In this document: positions 16,210 to 25,604 of the stretch, one piece after another | How the letters are laid out: the number at the start of each line of letters is the position of its first letter | How positions within the stretch are numbered: position 1 is the stretch's first letter | Source: Acidiphilium rubrum | GTDB taxonomy: Bacteria > Pseudomonadota > Alphaproteobacteria > Acetobacterales > Acetobacteraceae | NCBI RefSeq assembly: GCF_900156265.1 | Contig: NZ_FTNE01000002.1 | Span: 205,302 to 269,301, forward strand | Reading direction: 5' to 3' | Length of the DNA: 64,000 bases | Program-made: the position numbers and the translations under genes | Notes under the pieces: model-generated | What the model was told of the DNA's origin: nothing | The model's input: the letters and a program-made list of their open reading frames with translations, nothing else | Databases searched by the model: none

Positions 16210-17168
16210 TGCTGATCATGGCACATGTGCTCTCGCACATACCGGCCCACCCGTTCAACGACATCGCCGGCTGGATCGAGCAGATCGCCGTCCTGCCCAT
16301 CCTTTACCGCGCCGGTCTCATGCAATGGAGCGAGCTGTCCTTCGGCTGGACCCTCGTTGCGGTCTACGGCATCACGCAGATGATCCTCGCCTACGCCGTC
16401 TGCGTCCCGCTCGAACGCCTCCGCCCGCTCGAACGCTGGACCACAAGCAAACCCATCCTGGTCGACGTGTTCTACACCTTCCTCGCGCGCGTCGGCGTGC
16501 TGCCGATCATGACCTTCGTGCTGTTCTACGCCGCCCAGGTTCAACTCGATGGCTTCCTCGCCGACCGCGGCTACGTCCCGCCGATGCTCGAAACCATCAT
16601 CCCCGCCCTGTTCGGCCACCCGATCATCACCTTTGCCATCTACGCCCTCATCCTCGACTTCACCGATTACTGGCGCCACCGCCTGTCGCACCGGTTTTCG
16701 ATCTGGTACGCGCTCCACGCCGTCCATCACGCCCAGCGCCAGATGACCTTCTGGTCCGACGACCGGAACCACATCATCGATGAAATCCTGAGCTTCCTCT
16801 GGTTCATGCTGATCGGCCTGCTCATCGGCATCCCACCCCTGCAATTTCCCATCCTGATCCTGATGCTGCGCTTCGTCGAAAGCCTCAGCCACGCCAACAC
16901 CACACTCTCGTTCGGTAAAATCGGCGACCGCCTGCTCGTCTCGCCACGCTTCCACCGCACCCACCACGGCATCCTCGCCGCCGGCCAGAAATCCTGCAAC
17001 TACGGCGCCGTCTTCCCGCTCTGGGATATCATCTTCCAAACCGCCGACTTCACCCGAACCCCAACCCCGACCGGCGACCCCACCGCCCCCGAAGCCATGG
17101 CCACCGGTACCTATCTGGCCCAGCAATGGTCCGGCATCGCCCACACCGTCCGGGCGTTGCGCGGCTAA
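16209..17168 (+). CDS. Sterol desaturase / fatty acid hydroxylase family protein
   Basis: A 319-residue integral membrane di-iron oxygenase. The histidine clusters are in place: HRLSH (157-161), HAVHH (170-174), a single His228 in ESLSHANT and HRTHH (249-253), between about five membrane segments. The family hydroxylates or desaturates acyl chains, sterols or carotenoids; a bacterial acyl or ornithine-lipid substrate is plausible but unproven. The ATG overlaps the upstream stop as TGATG. It is the last gene of the four-gene operon. Confidence 0.88.
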   Translation: MLIMAHVLSHIPAHPFNDIAGWIEQIAVLPILYRAGLMQWSELSFGWTLVAVYGITQMILAYAVCVPLERLRPLERWTTSKPILVDVFYTFLARVGVLPIMTFVLFYAAQVQLDGFLADRGYVPPMLETIIPALFGHPIITFAIYALILDFTDYWRHRLSHRFSIWYALHAVHHAQRQMTFWSDDRNHIIDEILSFLWFMLIGLLIGIPPLQFPILILMLRFVESLSHANTTLSFGKIGDRLLVSPRFHRTHHGILAAGQKSCNYGAVFPLWDIIFQTADFTRTPTPTGDPTAPEAMATGTYLAQQWSGIAHTVRALRG

Positions 17169-17205
17169 GCCGCCAGGCGCCAACCGCAAATCCGCCTGGT
17201 AAACC

Positions 17206-17574
17206 TCATCCCAGCGCCACGATCGCTGACACAAGCGCGATCGCCGTGATCGCCACGCTTGCGTGCGCGCCGATCACCACGCCCGACAAACGCTTGCCCC
17301 GCCACGCCGCCATGATCACCAGCAGCCCCAGCAAAATCGCAAGCCCGAGCAACACCTCCGCCCCGACGCCAAACCCCGCCACCCCGGCGGACGCCGGCGG
17401 CGGATGCCGTTCGAGCCCGATCACCAGCTCCAGCAGCCCGGCCGCGCCCACCACGCCATGCACCAGCCCCAACATCCACCCCGCGGCCGGCGGCGGTGTG
17501 CCGCGCAGATAGCCAATCGACAGATAACCGCCGAGTGTGGCGGCCAGGAGCAGGAAAACCAGGGCAATCGTCAT
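17206..17574 (-). CDS. Small four-helix membrane protein, unknown function
   Basis: A 122-residue protein with four hydrophobic segments (about residues 4-20, 30-48, 65-85, 100-120) and almost no loops. I start at MTIALVFLLLAATLGG; the frame extends 14 codons further upstream but that part is polar Ser-rich sequence. A single histidine per central helix (LGLVHGVVG, GAHASVA) may matter. I recognise no family with confidence. It is convergent with the fatty acid hydroxylase gene and divergent from the DUF1800 gene. Confidence 0.6.
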   Translation of the reverse strand: MTIALVFLLLAATLGGYLSIGYLRGTPPPAAGWMLGLVHGVVGAAGLLELVIGLERHPPPASAGVAGFGVGAEVLLGLAILLGLLVIMAAWRGKRLSGVVIGAHASVAITAIALVSAIVALG

Positions 17575-17633
17575 GCGCAAGCTCGTATCATTGCTGCTGC
17601 TCCCTGATAAAGACACGAAAAGGTTAAGAAAGG

Positions 17634-17666
17634 CCTTCTTTTTTCAAAAACAGGACCAAAAAATTC
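17634..17666. repeat. Degenerate palindrome arm
   Basis: CTTCTTTTTTCAAAAA (from 17635), then CAGGACCAAAAAATTC, resembles the left arm of the family but has lost the second half of the stem. It is a single copy without a core or inverted partner, between the divergent small membrane protein and DUF1800 genes. Confidence 0.55.
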
Positions 17667-17754
17667 CCCTGCGTCCAATCAGCCGACAAGGCCGATACCG
17701 CCCGGTCGCAGTTTGCAACACTTCGCTACGCGCCACCCTGGTAATACCCAGTTC

Positions 17755-19086
17755 ATGGACAGCGACATCACCCACGCCATGATCCGCTTCGGCTTCGGTG
17801 CCGGCGGCACCGCACCGGCCGCCACCAATGCGCGCGACTGGCTGCACGCCCAGCTCAAGGGACCAGACCCGGCCCTCGCCGATCCCTCCTTCGCCAACCT
17901 GCCCAGCGGGGCGGATGCGCTGCAGGCCCGCCGCACGGACGCGATGCAACGCAAACGCATCCTCGCCGCCGGCCAGCCCCTCAAGGGCAATTTCAAACCG
18001 CTCAGCCGCGCGATGTTCCTCGGCGACGCCAAAGCCCAGCTCGACTGGACGATCGACACCCCTTCCCCGTTCCGCGAGCGCCTGGTCTGGTTCTGGGCCA
18101 ATCACTTCACCACCTCGATCCGCCAGGGCGGCATCGAAGCCCTGGTCGGCCCCTTCATCCGTGAAGCGATCCGCCCGCACGTGACCGGCAACTTCACCAA
18201 TATGGTGCTCGCCGCCGAACGCCACCCCGCCATGCTGCTCTACCTCGCCAACGCTTTCTCGGTCGGCCCGAACAGCCCCGCCGGCCTGCGCTTTCATCGT
18301 GGCTTGAACGAAAACCTCGGCCGCGAATGCATGGAACTCCACACCGTCAGCCTGCGCGCCGGCTACACCCAGACCGACGTGACCAACATGGCCAAGCTGC
18401 TCACCGGCTGGTCGGTCAATCCGCAAAACCAACCCACCGGCTTCATGTTTCGCCCCTTCGCACACGAACCCGGCCCGCAAACCGTGCTCGGTCGTCAATT
18501 CCCGCCCGGCGAGGCCGGCGGCATCGCCGCCCTGCGCTTCCTGGCCACCCACCCCACCACCTACCAATCCCTCGCCAGCAAACTCGCCTGGCATTTCTGC
18601 GGCGATCATCCACCCCAAGCCGCGGTTGACCATCTCGCCACCGTGCTCACCGATACCAAAGGCAACCTCGGTGCCGCTGCCGCCGCATTGATCGACCTGC
18701 CCGCCGCCTGGCAACCGCTGACCAAAATCAAAACCCCGTTCGACTACACCATCTCGCTCGCCCGCGCCGCCGGCATCACCAACGCCCCGGTCGGCTTTCA
18801 TCTCGGCACGCTCCGCAAACTCGGCCAGCCGCTCTGGGCCGCCCCGCTGCCGAACGGCTGGTCCGATCACGGTGCGGACTGGACCGGGTCGGACGCGGTG
18901 CTCGCAAGGGTCGATTTCGGCTTCACCGCCGCCGCCCGCGCGCAAAGCACCACGCCGATGGATGTCGCCCGCTCATCGCTCGGCCCCCTGCTGCACCCGG
19001 CCACCGCAACCGCCATCGCCACCGCCGGTTCGCCGCGCGAAGCCCTGGCCATGCTGTTCGCCGCCCCCGAATTCCAAAGGAGATAG
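17755..19086 (+). CDS. DUF1800 domain-containing protein
   Basis: A 443-residue protein with the DUF1800 signature: HAMIRFGFGAGG at the start, RERLVWFWANHFTTSI, MLLYLANAFS, NENLGRECMELHTVS and TNMAKLLTGWSV. The family is of unknown function and is nearly always next to a DUF1501 gene, as here (6-nt gap). Some members carry Tat or Sec signals; none is obvious in this copy. I start at MDSDITHAMIRF; the upstream 14 codons (from 17713) are weakly supported. Confidence 0.88.
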   Translation: MDSDITHAMIRFGFGAGGTAPAATNARDWLHAQLKGPDPALADPSFANLPSGADALQARRTDAMQRKRILAAGQPLKGNFKPLSRAMFLGDAKAQLDWTIDTPSPFRERLVWFWANHFTTSIRQGGIEALVGPFIREAIRPHVTGNFTNMVLAAERHPAMLLYLANAFSVGPNSPAGLRFHRGLNENLGRECMELHTVSLRAGYTQTDVTNMAKLLTGWSVNPQNQPTGFMFRPFAHEPGPQTVLGRQFPPGEAGGIAALRFLATHPTTYQSLASKLAWHFCGDHPPQAAVDHLATVLTDTKGNLGAAAAALIDLPAAWQPLTKIKTPFDYTISLARAAGITNAPVGFHLGTLRKLGQPLWAAPLPNGWSDHGADWTGSDAVLARVDFGFTAAARAQSTTPMDVARSSLGPLLHPATATAIATAGSPREALAMLFAAPEFQRR

Positions 19087-19092
19087 GCCGCG

Positions 19093-20316
19093 ATGAAGAT
19101 CGCCCAGGATTCCATGAACATCGCCCTCACCCGCCGCGCCAGCCTGCTCGGCCTCGCCACCATCGCCGTCGCCGGCCGCGCCAAACTCGCCCTCGCCAGC
19201 GCGCCTACCGAGCAACGCCTCGTCGTCGTCCTCCTGCGCGGCGCGCTCGATGGCATGGCCGCCGTCGTGCCCTACGGCGATCCCAATTTGCAATCCCTGC
19301 GTGCCGCCCTGGTGCCGCCGCAATCCACCCTGCTCGACCTCGGCGGCTTCTTCGCCTTCCACCCCGCGCTGAAAAACCTGCACGCACTCTATCAGCAAAA
19401 CGAGGTCCTGCCGGTCCACGCCATCGCCGGCCCCTATCGCACCCGCAGCCATTTCGAAGCGCAGGACTTCCTGCAAACCGGTATCGATCAGGTCGGCATC
19501 ACCTCCGGCTGGCTCAACCGCCTGATCGCGGAACTCCCGTCCGGCGGCGTCACCGGCCAGGGCCTCGCGGTCGGCATGGGCATGCCGCTGCTGCTGCGCG
19601 GCCCCACCCCCGTCGCCTCCTACGCCCCGGCCGGGTTCGCCAAACCTTCACCCGCACTCTACGCCAACATCGCCGCCCTCAACCGGCCTGACCCCATGTT
19701 CGGCCCCGCCATCGCCGAAGGCCTGCGCGCCGCCCGCTTCGATCACGCCACCCTCGATGACCCCTCGATGGACGACGCCGCCGACCACACCATGGCAGCA
19801 CCACCCCAGGCCTACGGTTTCCCCGCCCTCGCCCGCGCCGCCGGCACCCTGCTCGCAGCCCCCGGCGGCCCGCGCATCGCCGCCTTCCAACTCGAAGGCT
19901 GGGACACCCACGGCAACCAGATGAACCTGCTCCACCCCCCCCTCGCCGATCTCGATGCCGGTATCGCAACCCTGCGCACCGCCATGGGCCCGGCCTGGGC
20001 CAACACCACAATCCTGGTCATCACCGAATTCGGCCGCACCGCCCGCATCAACGGCACCCACGGCACCGATCACGGCACCGCAACCGTCGCGTTCCTCGCC
20101 GGCGGCTGCGTCGCCGGCGGCAAAATCCGCACCACCTGGCCCGGCCTCAACCCCACCCAGCTCTTCCAAAACCGCGACCTCGCCCCCACCGCCGATATCC
20201 GCAGCCTCGCCAAAGGCGTGATCCAGGCCCAGTTCCACCTCACCCCCACCGCCCTCGCCCGCGTCTTCCCCAACAGCAGCGATGCGGCACCGATGGCCGG
20301 ATTGCTGCGGGTCTGA
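19093..20316 (+). CDS. DUF1501 domain-containing exported protein
   Basis: A 407-residue protein with a twin-arginine-type signal (LTRRASLLGLATIAVAGRA). The DUF1501 core has an alkaline-phosphatase/sulfatase-like fold: VVVLLRGALDGMAAVVPYGD, HPALKNLHALYQQNEVLPVH, a GWDTHGNQ metal-site segment and ITEFGRTARINGTHGTDHG. The substrate is unknown. An AAAGGAG ribosome binding site inside the end of the DUF1800 gene precedes it. Met8 is an alternative start and would shorten the pre-signal region. The pair is presumably one secreted functional unit. Confidence 0.88.
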   Translation: MKIAQDSMNIALTRRASLLGLATIAVAGRAKLALASAPTEQRLVVVLLRGALDGMAAVVPYGDPNLQSLRAALVPPQSTLLDLGGFFAFHPALKNLHALYQQNEVLPVHAIAGPYRTRSHFEAQDFLQTGIDQVGITSGWLNRLIAELPSGGVTGQGLAVGMGMPLLLRGPTPVASYAPAGFAKPSPALYANIAALNRPDPMFGPAIAEGLRAARFDHATLDDPSMDDAADHTMAAPPQAYGFPALARAAGTLLAAPGGPRIAAFQLEGWDTHGNQMNLLHPPLADLDAGIATLRTAMGPAWANTTILVITEFGRTARINGTHGTDHGTATVAFLAGGCVAGGKIRTTWPGLNPTQLFQNRDLAPTADIRSLAKGVIQAQFHLTPTALARVFPNSSDAAPMAGLLRV

Positions 20317-20329
20317 ACCGTAGGAGCGG

Positions 20330-21022
20330 CTACATCGCGTCCTTAATACCGGTTTTAACCAGCACCCAGTTCATCGGATACGCCGTGGCAAACCCGATGA
20401 TCATGCCGATCTGCATCATGAACCAGAATACCGGCGTGTCTGGTTTCGGCGGCGTCGTGAAAAACCCGAACTGCATCAGCGCCATCCAACCGAACAACCC
20501 GATCTCGAATGCGGTCAGCGAGAGCGCGTCGGCCTTGAATGCCGCGATCACGCCGGCCACCGGTTTCAGCCCGCGCATCGGTACGATCGAGGCGTATTGA
20601 AACCCGACGCCAAGGAGGAACGCAAACGCGTAATCGAGCACCAGTTGCGCCCCGAACGTCGAGCCGGCGATGGTGATGCCCGCGAAAAACACCAGAAATT
20701 CCGCGAAAATATCACCCAGCGTGCAGCCGGCGCCGCAATGGGTGGAGCCCACGAAGGTCTGCATCCAGAACGGCTTTGCCTCCTTGTGTTCATGATGATG
20801 CGCGTGGTCGTGGCCTGACATGGCAGGGCTGGCCTGCCGCCCCATCGTCCAATACGCCCATAGCGCCAACGGCCCGAAATACAGCGCCGTGATCGGCCAC
20901 ACCGGGTTCATCACCGCCATCGATTGTGGATGCCGGCGCAGATCGAGCGCGATGACGACGGCCGTAACGGCGGCGACCACCAGCGACACTATGGAAAGCC
21001 AGGTCAACCACGACGCGATCAT
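20330..21022 (-). CDS. DUF4396 membrane protein with His-rich loop
   Basis: A 230-residue polytopic membrane protein of the DUF4396 family. A cytoplasmic or periplasmic loop (about 71-79) reads [13 protein letters not shown], followed by the [11 protein letters not shown] segment with Cys at about 95-100: a candidate metal-binding pair. The conserved region [20 protein letters not shown] is typical of the family. The start overlaps the copA stop as ATGA, which selects Met at 21022 over 21046. Coupling to a Cu(I) ATPase suggests a role in copper handling, which is inference. Confidence 0.85.
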   Translation of the reverse strand: MIASWLTWLSIVSLVVAAVTAVVIALDLRRHPQSMAVMNPVWPITALYFGPLALWAYWTMGRQASPAMSGHDHAHHHEHKEAKPFWMQTFVGSTHCGAGCTLGDIFAEFLVFFAGITIAGSTFGAQLVLDYAFAFLLGVGFQYASIVPMRGLKPVAGVIAAFKADALSLTAFEIGLFGWMALMQFGFFTTPPKPDTPVFWFMMQIGMIIGFATAYPMNWVLVKTGIKDAM

Positions 21023-23274
21023 GATTGCACCGCCGCCGGTCGCCATCGCCGCAGCAGCAAGGAGTTGGTCACCACGATCACGCTCGAAGCCGCCATCGCC
21101 GCCCCCGCGATCATCGGGTTGAGCAAGCCGAACGCGGCCAGCGGGATGCCGATGACGTTGAACGCAAACGCCCAGACCAGCCCCTGGCGGATCTTGCCGA
21201 AGGTCTTGCGCGCCACATCCAGCGCCCCGGCAACCAAAGCAGGATCGCCGCGCATCAACGTGATGCCGGCGGTGTGCATCGCGATGTCGGACCCGGTCGC
21301 CATTGCGATACCAAGATCGGCCGCGGCCAGTGCCGGCGCATCGTTCACACCATCGCCGACCATCGCGACCTGCCGCCCGTCGCCGCGCAGACGCTTGATG
21401 TGGGCCGCCTTCTGCTCCGGCAGGATATTGGCCATGACTTCATCGATTCCGAGCGCCGCCGCCGCAACTGCAGCGGCCCCCTGATTGTCGCCGGTCAGCA
21501 GCACGACTCGAATATTCTGGGCCCGCAACGCCGCGACGGCCGCCCGCGCTGTCGGTTTTACCGCATCGCCGAACGCGATGAGGCCGATAATTTTGGCAGC
21601 ATCGGCCACATCGACCCCGCCACGATCGATCAACCACGCGATCGTGCGACCTTCGGCTTCCAAAGCGGCGGCGCGATCGGCCAGCGCCCCGGCATCGAGA
21701 TCGGCTTCAGTGAGCAACCGACTGCTGCCGAGCACGACGCGCCGGCCCTCGACCTGCCCCTCGATCCCTCGCCCGGGCAACGCCTTCACCGCCTGCGCAT
21801 GCGGCGCCTGAACACCATCCGCCGTCGCGCGCGCCAGCACGGCACGCGCCAGCGGGTGTTCGCTACCCTGCTGCAATGCAGCGGCGATTCGCAACAGCGC
21901 AACCGGATCAGCCCCCGGCGCCGCTTCCAGCGCCACGACGGCCGGTTGGCCTTCGGTCAACGTGCCGGTCTTGTCGAACGCGACGGTATCGATCGACCGT
22001 GCCCGCTCCAGGGTTTCCGCATCCTTGATCAGAATACCATGCGTCGCCGCCACACCGGTTCCCGCCATCACCGCCGTCGGTGTCGCAAGGCCGAGCGAGC
22101 ACGGGCAGGCGATCACCAGCACCGCGACGGCGGTCAGCACCGCGTGCTCCACCGTTGCGCCCACAATCAGCCAACCGACCAACGTGATCAGTGCCACGAC
22201 CAGCACCGCAGGCACGAACACCGCCGCCACCCGATCGACCAGCGCCTGGATCGGCGCCTTGCCGGCCTGCGCGCTTTCCACCAGCCGAATGATCCGCGCC
22301 AGCGTCGTCTCGCCGCCGACCGCCGTGGTCTCGACCAGCAGCACCCCATCGCCGTTGATCGCCCCGCCCGTCACCGGATCGCCGACGCTTTTGCTCACCG
22401 GCACGCTCTCGCCGGTCAGCATCGACAGATCGATTGCGCTATCCCCCGCGCGGATCGTGCCATCCACCGCGATCCGCTCGCCCGGCTTGACCACAACGAG
22501 ATCACCCAGCCGGATCGCGCTCACCGCCACCTGCCGTTCCGTGCCATCCGCCGCCCGCAGCGTCGCCCGCTCCGGCCGCAGCGCGGTCAGTGCCTGCAGC
22601 GCCGCCCCGGTCTGGCGCTTGCCGCGCTGCTCCAGCAATTTGCCGAACAGGATCAGCGTGATCACCACGGTCGATGAATCGAAATACAGCACCGGCCGCC
22701 CGCCGATCATCCAGGACCGCACCAGCAAATACAGGCTCATGCCATAAGCGGCCGAGGTGCCGAGCGCGACCAGCACATCCATATTCGCGCTGCCCGCACG
22801 CAGCGCCTTGTACCCGGCCCGATAGAACCGCGCGCCGATCCAGAACTGCACCGGCGTCGCCAACGCCAGCGCGAGCCATCCCGGCAGCATGAACCGCGCC
22901 CCGGCCAGATCCGCGATCATCCCAATTACCAGCGGCGCCGTCAGCACTGCCGAGACCGCCAGCACCGCATAATCCCGCCGCGCCGCCCGATCGCGCAGCG
23001 CCGCCTCATCGGCATCGCCCGCCGGATCAATCACATGCGCGCCGTACCCCGCCCGCTCCACCGCCGCGATCATCGCCGCCGCATCCACCCCGCGCGCTAC
23101 CACGCGCGCGGTTTCACTGGCCAGATTGACCTCGGCAAGCCCAACACCGTCCAGCTTTCGCAACGCCCGCTCGACCCGCCCGGAGCACGAGGCGCAAGTC
23201 ATCCCCTCGATCGCCAGATCCACACTGATTTCGTCGGCTGCGGCCCGGTTGGGCATCGGCGTGAGCATGTTCAT
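21019..23274 (-). CDS. copA: Copper-exporting P1B-type ATPase
   Basis: A 751-residue Cu(I)-transporting ATPase in the inner membrane. It has one N-terminal metal-binding domain with GMTCASC (Cys27, Cys30), actuator motif TGES (287-290), the transmembrane ion site CPC (390-392), the phosphorylation site DKTGT (Asp434) and the hinge GDGVNDAP. The order and the CPC motif define a Cu+/Ag+ exporter. Start: ATG 23274 has AAGGA 7 nt upstream. A CueR-type promoter with 19-bp spacer lies immediately upstream, and the DUF4396 gene is coupled downstream. Confidence 0.95.
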   Translation of the reverse strand: MNMLTPMPNRAAADEISVDLAIEGMTCASCSGRVERALRKLDGVGLAEVNLASETARVVARGVDAAAMIAAVERAGYGAHVIDPAGDADEAALRDRAARRDYAVLAVSAVLTAPLVIGMIADLAGARFMLPGWLALALATPVQFWIGARFYRAGYKALRAGSANMDVLVALGTSAAYGMSLYLLVRSWMIGGRPVLYFDSSTVVITLILFGKLLEQRGKRQTGAALQALTALRPERATLRAADGTERQVAVSAIRLGDLVVVKPGERIAVDGTIRAGDSAIDLSMLTGESVPVSKSVGDPVTGGAINGDGVLLVETTAVGGETTLARIIRLVESAQAGKAPIQALVDRVAAVFVPAVLVVALITLVGWLIVGATVEHAVLTAVAVLVIACPCSLGLATPTAVMAGTGVAATHGILIKDAETLERARSIDTVAFDKTGTLTEGQPAVVALEAAPGADPVALLRIAAALQQGSEHPLARAVLARATADGVQAPHAQAVKALPGRGIEGQVEGRRVVLGSSRLLTEADLDAGALADRAAALEAEGRTIAWLIDRGGVDVADAAKIIGLIAFGDAVKPTARAAVAALRAQNIRVVLLTGDNQGAAAVAAAALGIDEVMANILPEQKAAHIKRLRGDGRQVAMVGDGVNDAPALAAADLGIAMATGSDIAMHTAGITLMRGDPALVAGALDVARKTFGKIRQGLVWAFAFNVIGIPLAAFGLLNPMIAGAAMAASSVIVVTNSLLLRRWRPAAVQS

Positions 23275-23298
23275 GGGAAAATCCTTGCCATCACCGTG

Positions 23299-23329
23299 GA
23301 TATGGTGATTCCCACGATGGGAAGGTCAA
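23299..23329 (-). promoter_or_regulatory. CueR-type copper-responsive promoter of copA
   Basis: On the minus strand a -35 TTGACC (23324-23329) and a -10 CATATC (23299-23304) are separated by 19 bp, the long spacer typical of MerR-family promoters. The spacer holds the half-palindrome ACCTTCCC-ATCGT-GGGAA, closely resembling the E. coli copA promoter. The predicted transcript starts about 18 nt before the copA ATG. No cueR gene is seen nearby. Confidence 0.7.
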
Positions 23330-23366
23330 GCCTGCGACATCAAACGCAAGGCGAGGCAGGAAGTGT

Positions 23367-23485
23367 CTTCTTTTTTGTGAACAAAAAAGAAGCAAAAAAA
23401 ACTTTGTTAATCTAGGCCCGTGCCGGTGAAACGGCCCGTGCCCCTGAATCAGAAAGTTCTTTGCTTCTTTTTTCCAAAAAAGAAG
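23367..23485. repeat. Composite palindrome 2
   Basis: The left arm at 23367-23405 has the stem CTTCTTTTTTGT/ACAAAAAAGAAG with a short GA loop region, then the inner AAAAAAAACTTT. The core is GGCCCGTGCCGGTGAAACGG, then CCCGTGCCCC. The inverted right arm is at 23453-23485. It lies between the copA promoter and the end of the MAPEG gene; the right arm ends 6 nt from the MAPEG stop. Confidence 0.9.
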
Positions 23486-23490
23486 CCTTC

Positions 23491-23886
23491 CTACCCACCC
23501 AGCAGCAGCATCACCGCCACCACCGCCAGCACCACCCAGGTGATAAACGCCCCCGGCGCCCGCAGCGCGAATTGCTGCGTTGAGTTCTCGCGCGCCATCA
23601 TCCCGAACGGATGAATCACGCGCGCCACCACCAGCGGCAGCAGCAACGCGTTCATCGTCACCGTCCCCGCCCCGCGCGCCTCGAGCAGTGCCGCCAGCAC
23701 CAGAATCAGCGGCACGTATTCGTTGAAATTCGCATGCGCGCGGATGCGCCGGTTCAGATTGTCATTGCCGCCATCGCCATGAAGCACCTTGAACTTACCC
23801 CGGCCCGCCACGACCCAGCCGGTGATCGCCAGATAGATCAAGGCCAGGATCGCAGCATAAATCGCCGTGATGTGCGGGAAAATCAT
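23491..23886 (-). CDS. MAPEG-family membrane protein
   Basis: A 131-residue protein with four membrane helices and the MAPEG signature RIRAHANFNEYVPLILVLAALLE (in two parts: RIRAHANFNEY and VPLILVLAALLE). Members are membrane-associated glutathione S-transferase or peroxidase-like proteins related to YecN. The substrate is unknown. I start at MIFPHITAIYAAIL; ATG 23907 would add seven residues. It lies 42 nt downstream of the oligoendopeptidase start and on the same strand. Confidence 0.85.
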   Translation of the reverse strand: MIFPHITAIYAAILALIYLAITGWVVAGRGKFKVLHGDGGNDNLNRRIRAHANFNEYVPLILVLAALLEARGAGTVTMNALLLPLVVARVIHPFGMMARENSTQQFALRAPGAFITWVVLAVVAVMLLLGG

Positions 23887-23928
23887 CGGCACCCCGTACC
23901 ACCGCACACCATCGAAAAACGCCTCACC

Positions 23929-25590
23929 TCACAGCGCCAGCGTCGCTTCGGCTGTCTCCACCACCGCCTGCAACGCACCCGCCTCGAACGGCGATTTCAG
24001 CTTGGCTGCCTCCACCAGCTTGCCGAATGGTGCTGAGCCACCCAGGCCGCAGAGATCGACATAGGTGTCAAAACTCGCCTGGTAATCCTGCTGCGATTTC
24101 ACCCAGAACTGCAAGGCGCAGCACTGTGCCAGCGTGTAATCGATGTAATAGAACGGCGCGCGATAAATATGCAGCTGCGCCTGCCACCGCCCGCCCATCG
24201 CCGGATACGCCAGATCGCCCCAGTTGCGCCACGGCAGATACATCGCCTCCAGCCGCCGCCACATCTGATGCCGCTCGGCCGGCGTCGCCTCGGGCCTGGC
24301 ATAGACCTCATGCTGGAAATGATCGACGCACACCCCATACGGCAGAAACTCCAGCGCGCCGATCAGATGCATCCGCTGATACCGCGCCGCCTGGTCACCG
24401 AACATCGGCGCAATATGCGGATAGGCCAGAAACTCCAGGCTCATCGAATGAATTTCCGCCGATTCCGACGTCGGCCACAAATAATCGACCGAAGGCTGAT
24501 TGCGGCTCTGATAGTTCTGGAACGCGTGGCCCATCTCATGGGTGAACACATCGACGTCGTGATGCGTGCCGTTGAAATTGGCGAAAATATACGGCATCCC
24601 GACCGCCGGAAACGAGGTGCAGAACCCGCCGCCCGCCTTGGTCGGCCGGTTCTTCAAATCCATGAAGCCGCCTTCGTTCATCTGCCGGTAGAACCCGGCC
24701 AGCCGCGGGTCCATCGCCTCGAACATCGCATTGGCCTTGGCGACCAACTCATCATGATCGCCCTGCGGCTTCGGATTGCCCTTGGGGTCGGTCAACGGCT
24801 CATCCCACGCATAGAGCGTGTCCAACCCGTTCGCGATCCGCCGCTGCTCGATCAGTTTTGCCACCAGCGGCGTCACATGCTTGAGCACCTCGGCCCGATA
24901 GGTCGCGACCTGCGCCGGCCCGTAATCCAGCCGCCCCATCCGCCGATATCCCAGCGCCGTGAAGCTCTCATCGCCCAACGCCCGCGCCATCTTGTGCCGC
25001 AGCTTGACCAATTCGTCGTAAATCTCATCGAGCTCGGTGCCATGCTCCGCGAAAAACCCCCAGCGCGCCGCGGCGGCACGATGCCGCGTGTCCCGATCCA
25101 GGCTTTCGGTATACGGCGTCAGCCCCGCCAGATTGACCGTCTCGCCATCGAACTCGAATGTCGCCGAGGCCAGCAGCGCGGTATAGCGCGCCTCCAGCTT
25201 CGACTCCTCCTCCAAATCATCGGCGATCACCGGGGCGAACGTCGTCACGTCGTTGCGCCAGATATCCACCGCATGTTTGCCGTACTGCGCCTCGATCAGC
25301 GCGGGATCGAGTGCGAGCAACCGGTTCTTGAAACTGGTCTCATGATCGGCGATCACCGGGCCCAGCGCATCGGCATACTCCCGCGCCGCCTTATACTCCT
25401 CGTTCGCGGTATCCTGCGAAAACCGCAGATGCACCAGCGCCGACCAGGTCCCGGTCGCGCGGCGCAGTCCTTCCCACTCGGCCAGCGCCTCGCGCACCGC
25501 ATCGCGGTCGAGCAATCCGTTGAGCGAGGCATACGCCGCCGCCAGGCTGTCGCGCGTCGGCGTCACCGCTTCGATATCATCGAACTTCAT
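23929..25590 (-). CDS. M3-family oligoendopeptidase (PepF-like)
   Basis: A 553-residue zinc metallopeptidase of family M3. The active site HEMGH is at 351-355 in DVFTHEMGHAFQNYQS, with the third zinc ligand Glu expected in SESAEIHSMSLEFLAYPH about 25 residues later. The fold is fully helical and the length suits the PepF/Pz-peptidase branch that degrades short peptides in the cytoplasm. The ABC exporter gene ends 14 nt upstream, so both are probably in one unit. Confidence 0.9.
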   Translation of the reverse strand: MKFDDIEAVTPTRDSLAAAYASLNGLLDRDAVREALAEWEGLRRATGTWSALVHLRFSQDTANEEYKAAREYADALGPVIADHETSFKNRLLALDPALIEAQYGKHAVDIWRNDVTTFAPVIADDLEEESKLEARYTALLASATFEFDGETVNLAGLTPYTESLDRDTRHRAAAARWGFFAEHGTELDEIYDELVKLRHKMARALGDESFTALGYRRMGRLDYGPAQVATYRAEVLKHVTPLVAKLIEQRRIANGLDTLYAWDEPLTDPKGNPKPQGDHDELVAKANAMFEAMDPRLAGFYRQMNEGGFMDLKNRPTKAGGGFCTSFPAVGMPYIFANFNGTHHDVDVFTHEMGHAFQNYQSRNQPSVDYLWPTSESAEIHSMSLEFLAYPHIAPMFGDQAARYQRMHLIGALEFLPYGVCVDHFQHEVYARPEATPAERHQMWRRLEAMYLPWRNWGDLAYPAMGGRWQAQLHIYRAPFYYIDYTLAQCCALQFWVKSQQDYQASFDTYVDLCGLGGSAPFGKLVEAAKLKSPFEAGALQAVVETAEATLAL

Positions 25591-25604
25591 TGTCAGCGTC
25601 CTCT

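Noticed and set aside
15933..17234. A 433-codon minus-strand frame over the propeller and hydroxylase genes
   Set aside because: Opposite-strand shadow, rich in Gly/Asp/Glu/Val, without motifs; the plus-strand genes have clear family signatures.
17644..18945. A 433-codon minus-strand frame over the DUF1800 gene
   Set aside because: Shadow of the plus-strand gene; composition (Gly/Ala/Glu/Arg) and lack of motifs match other shadows.
23367..23485. Insertion sequence with terminal inverted repeats
   Set aside because: The unit is about 119 bp with no coding capacity. No transposase of matching ends is visible in the window, so it can only be a non-autonomous element or a structural repeat.
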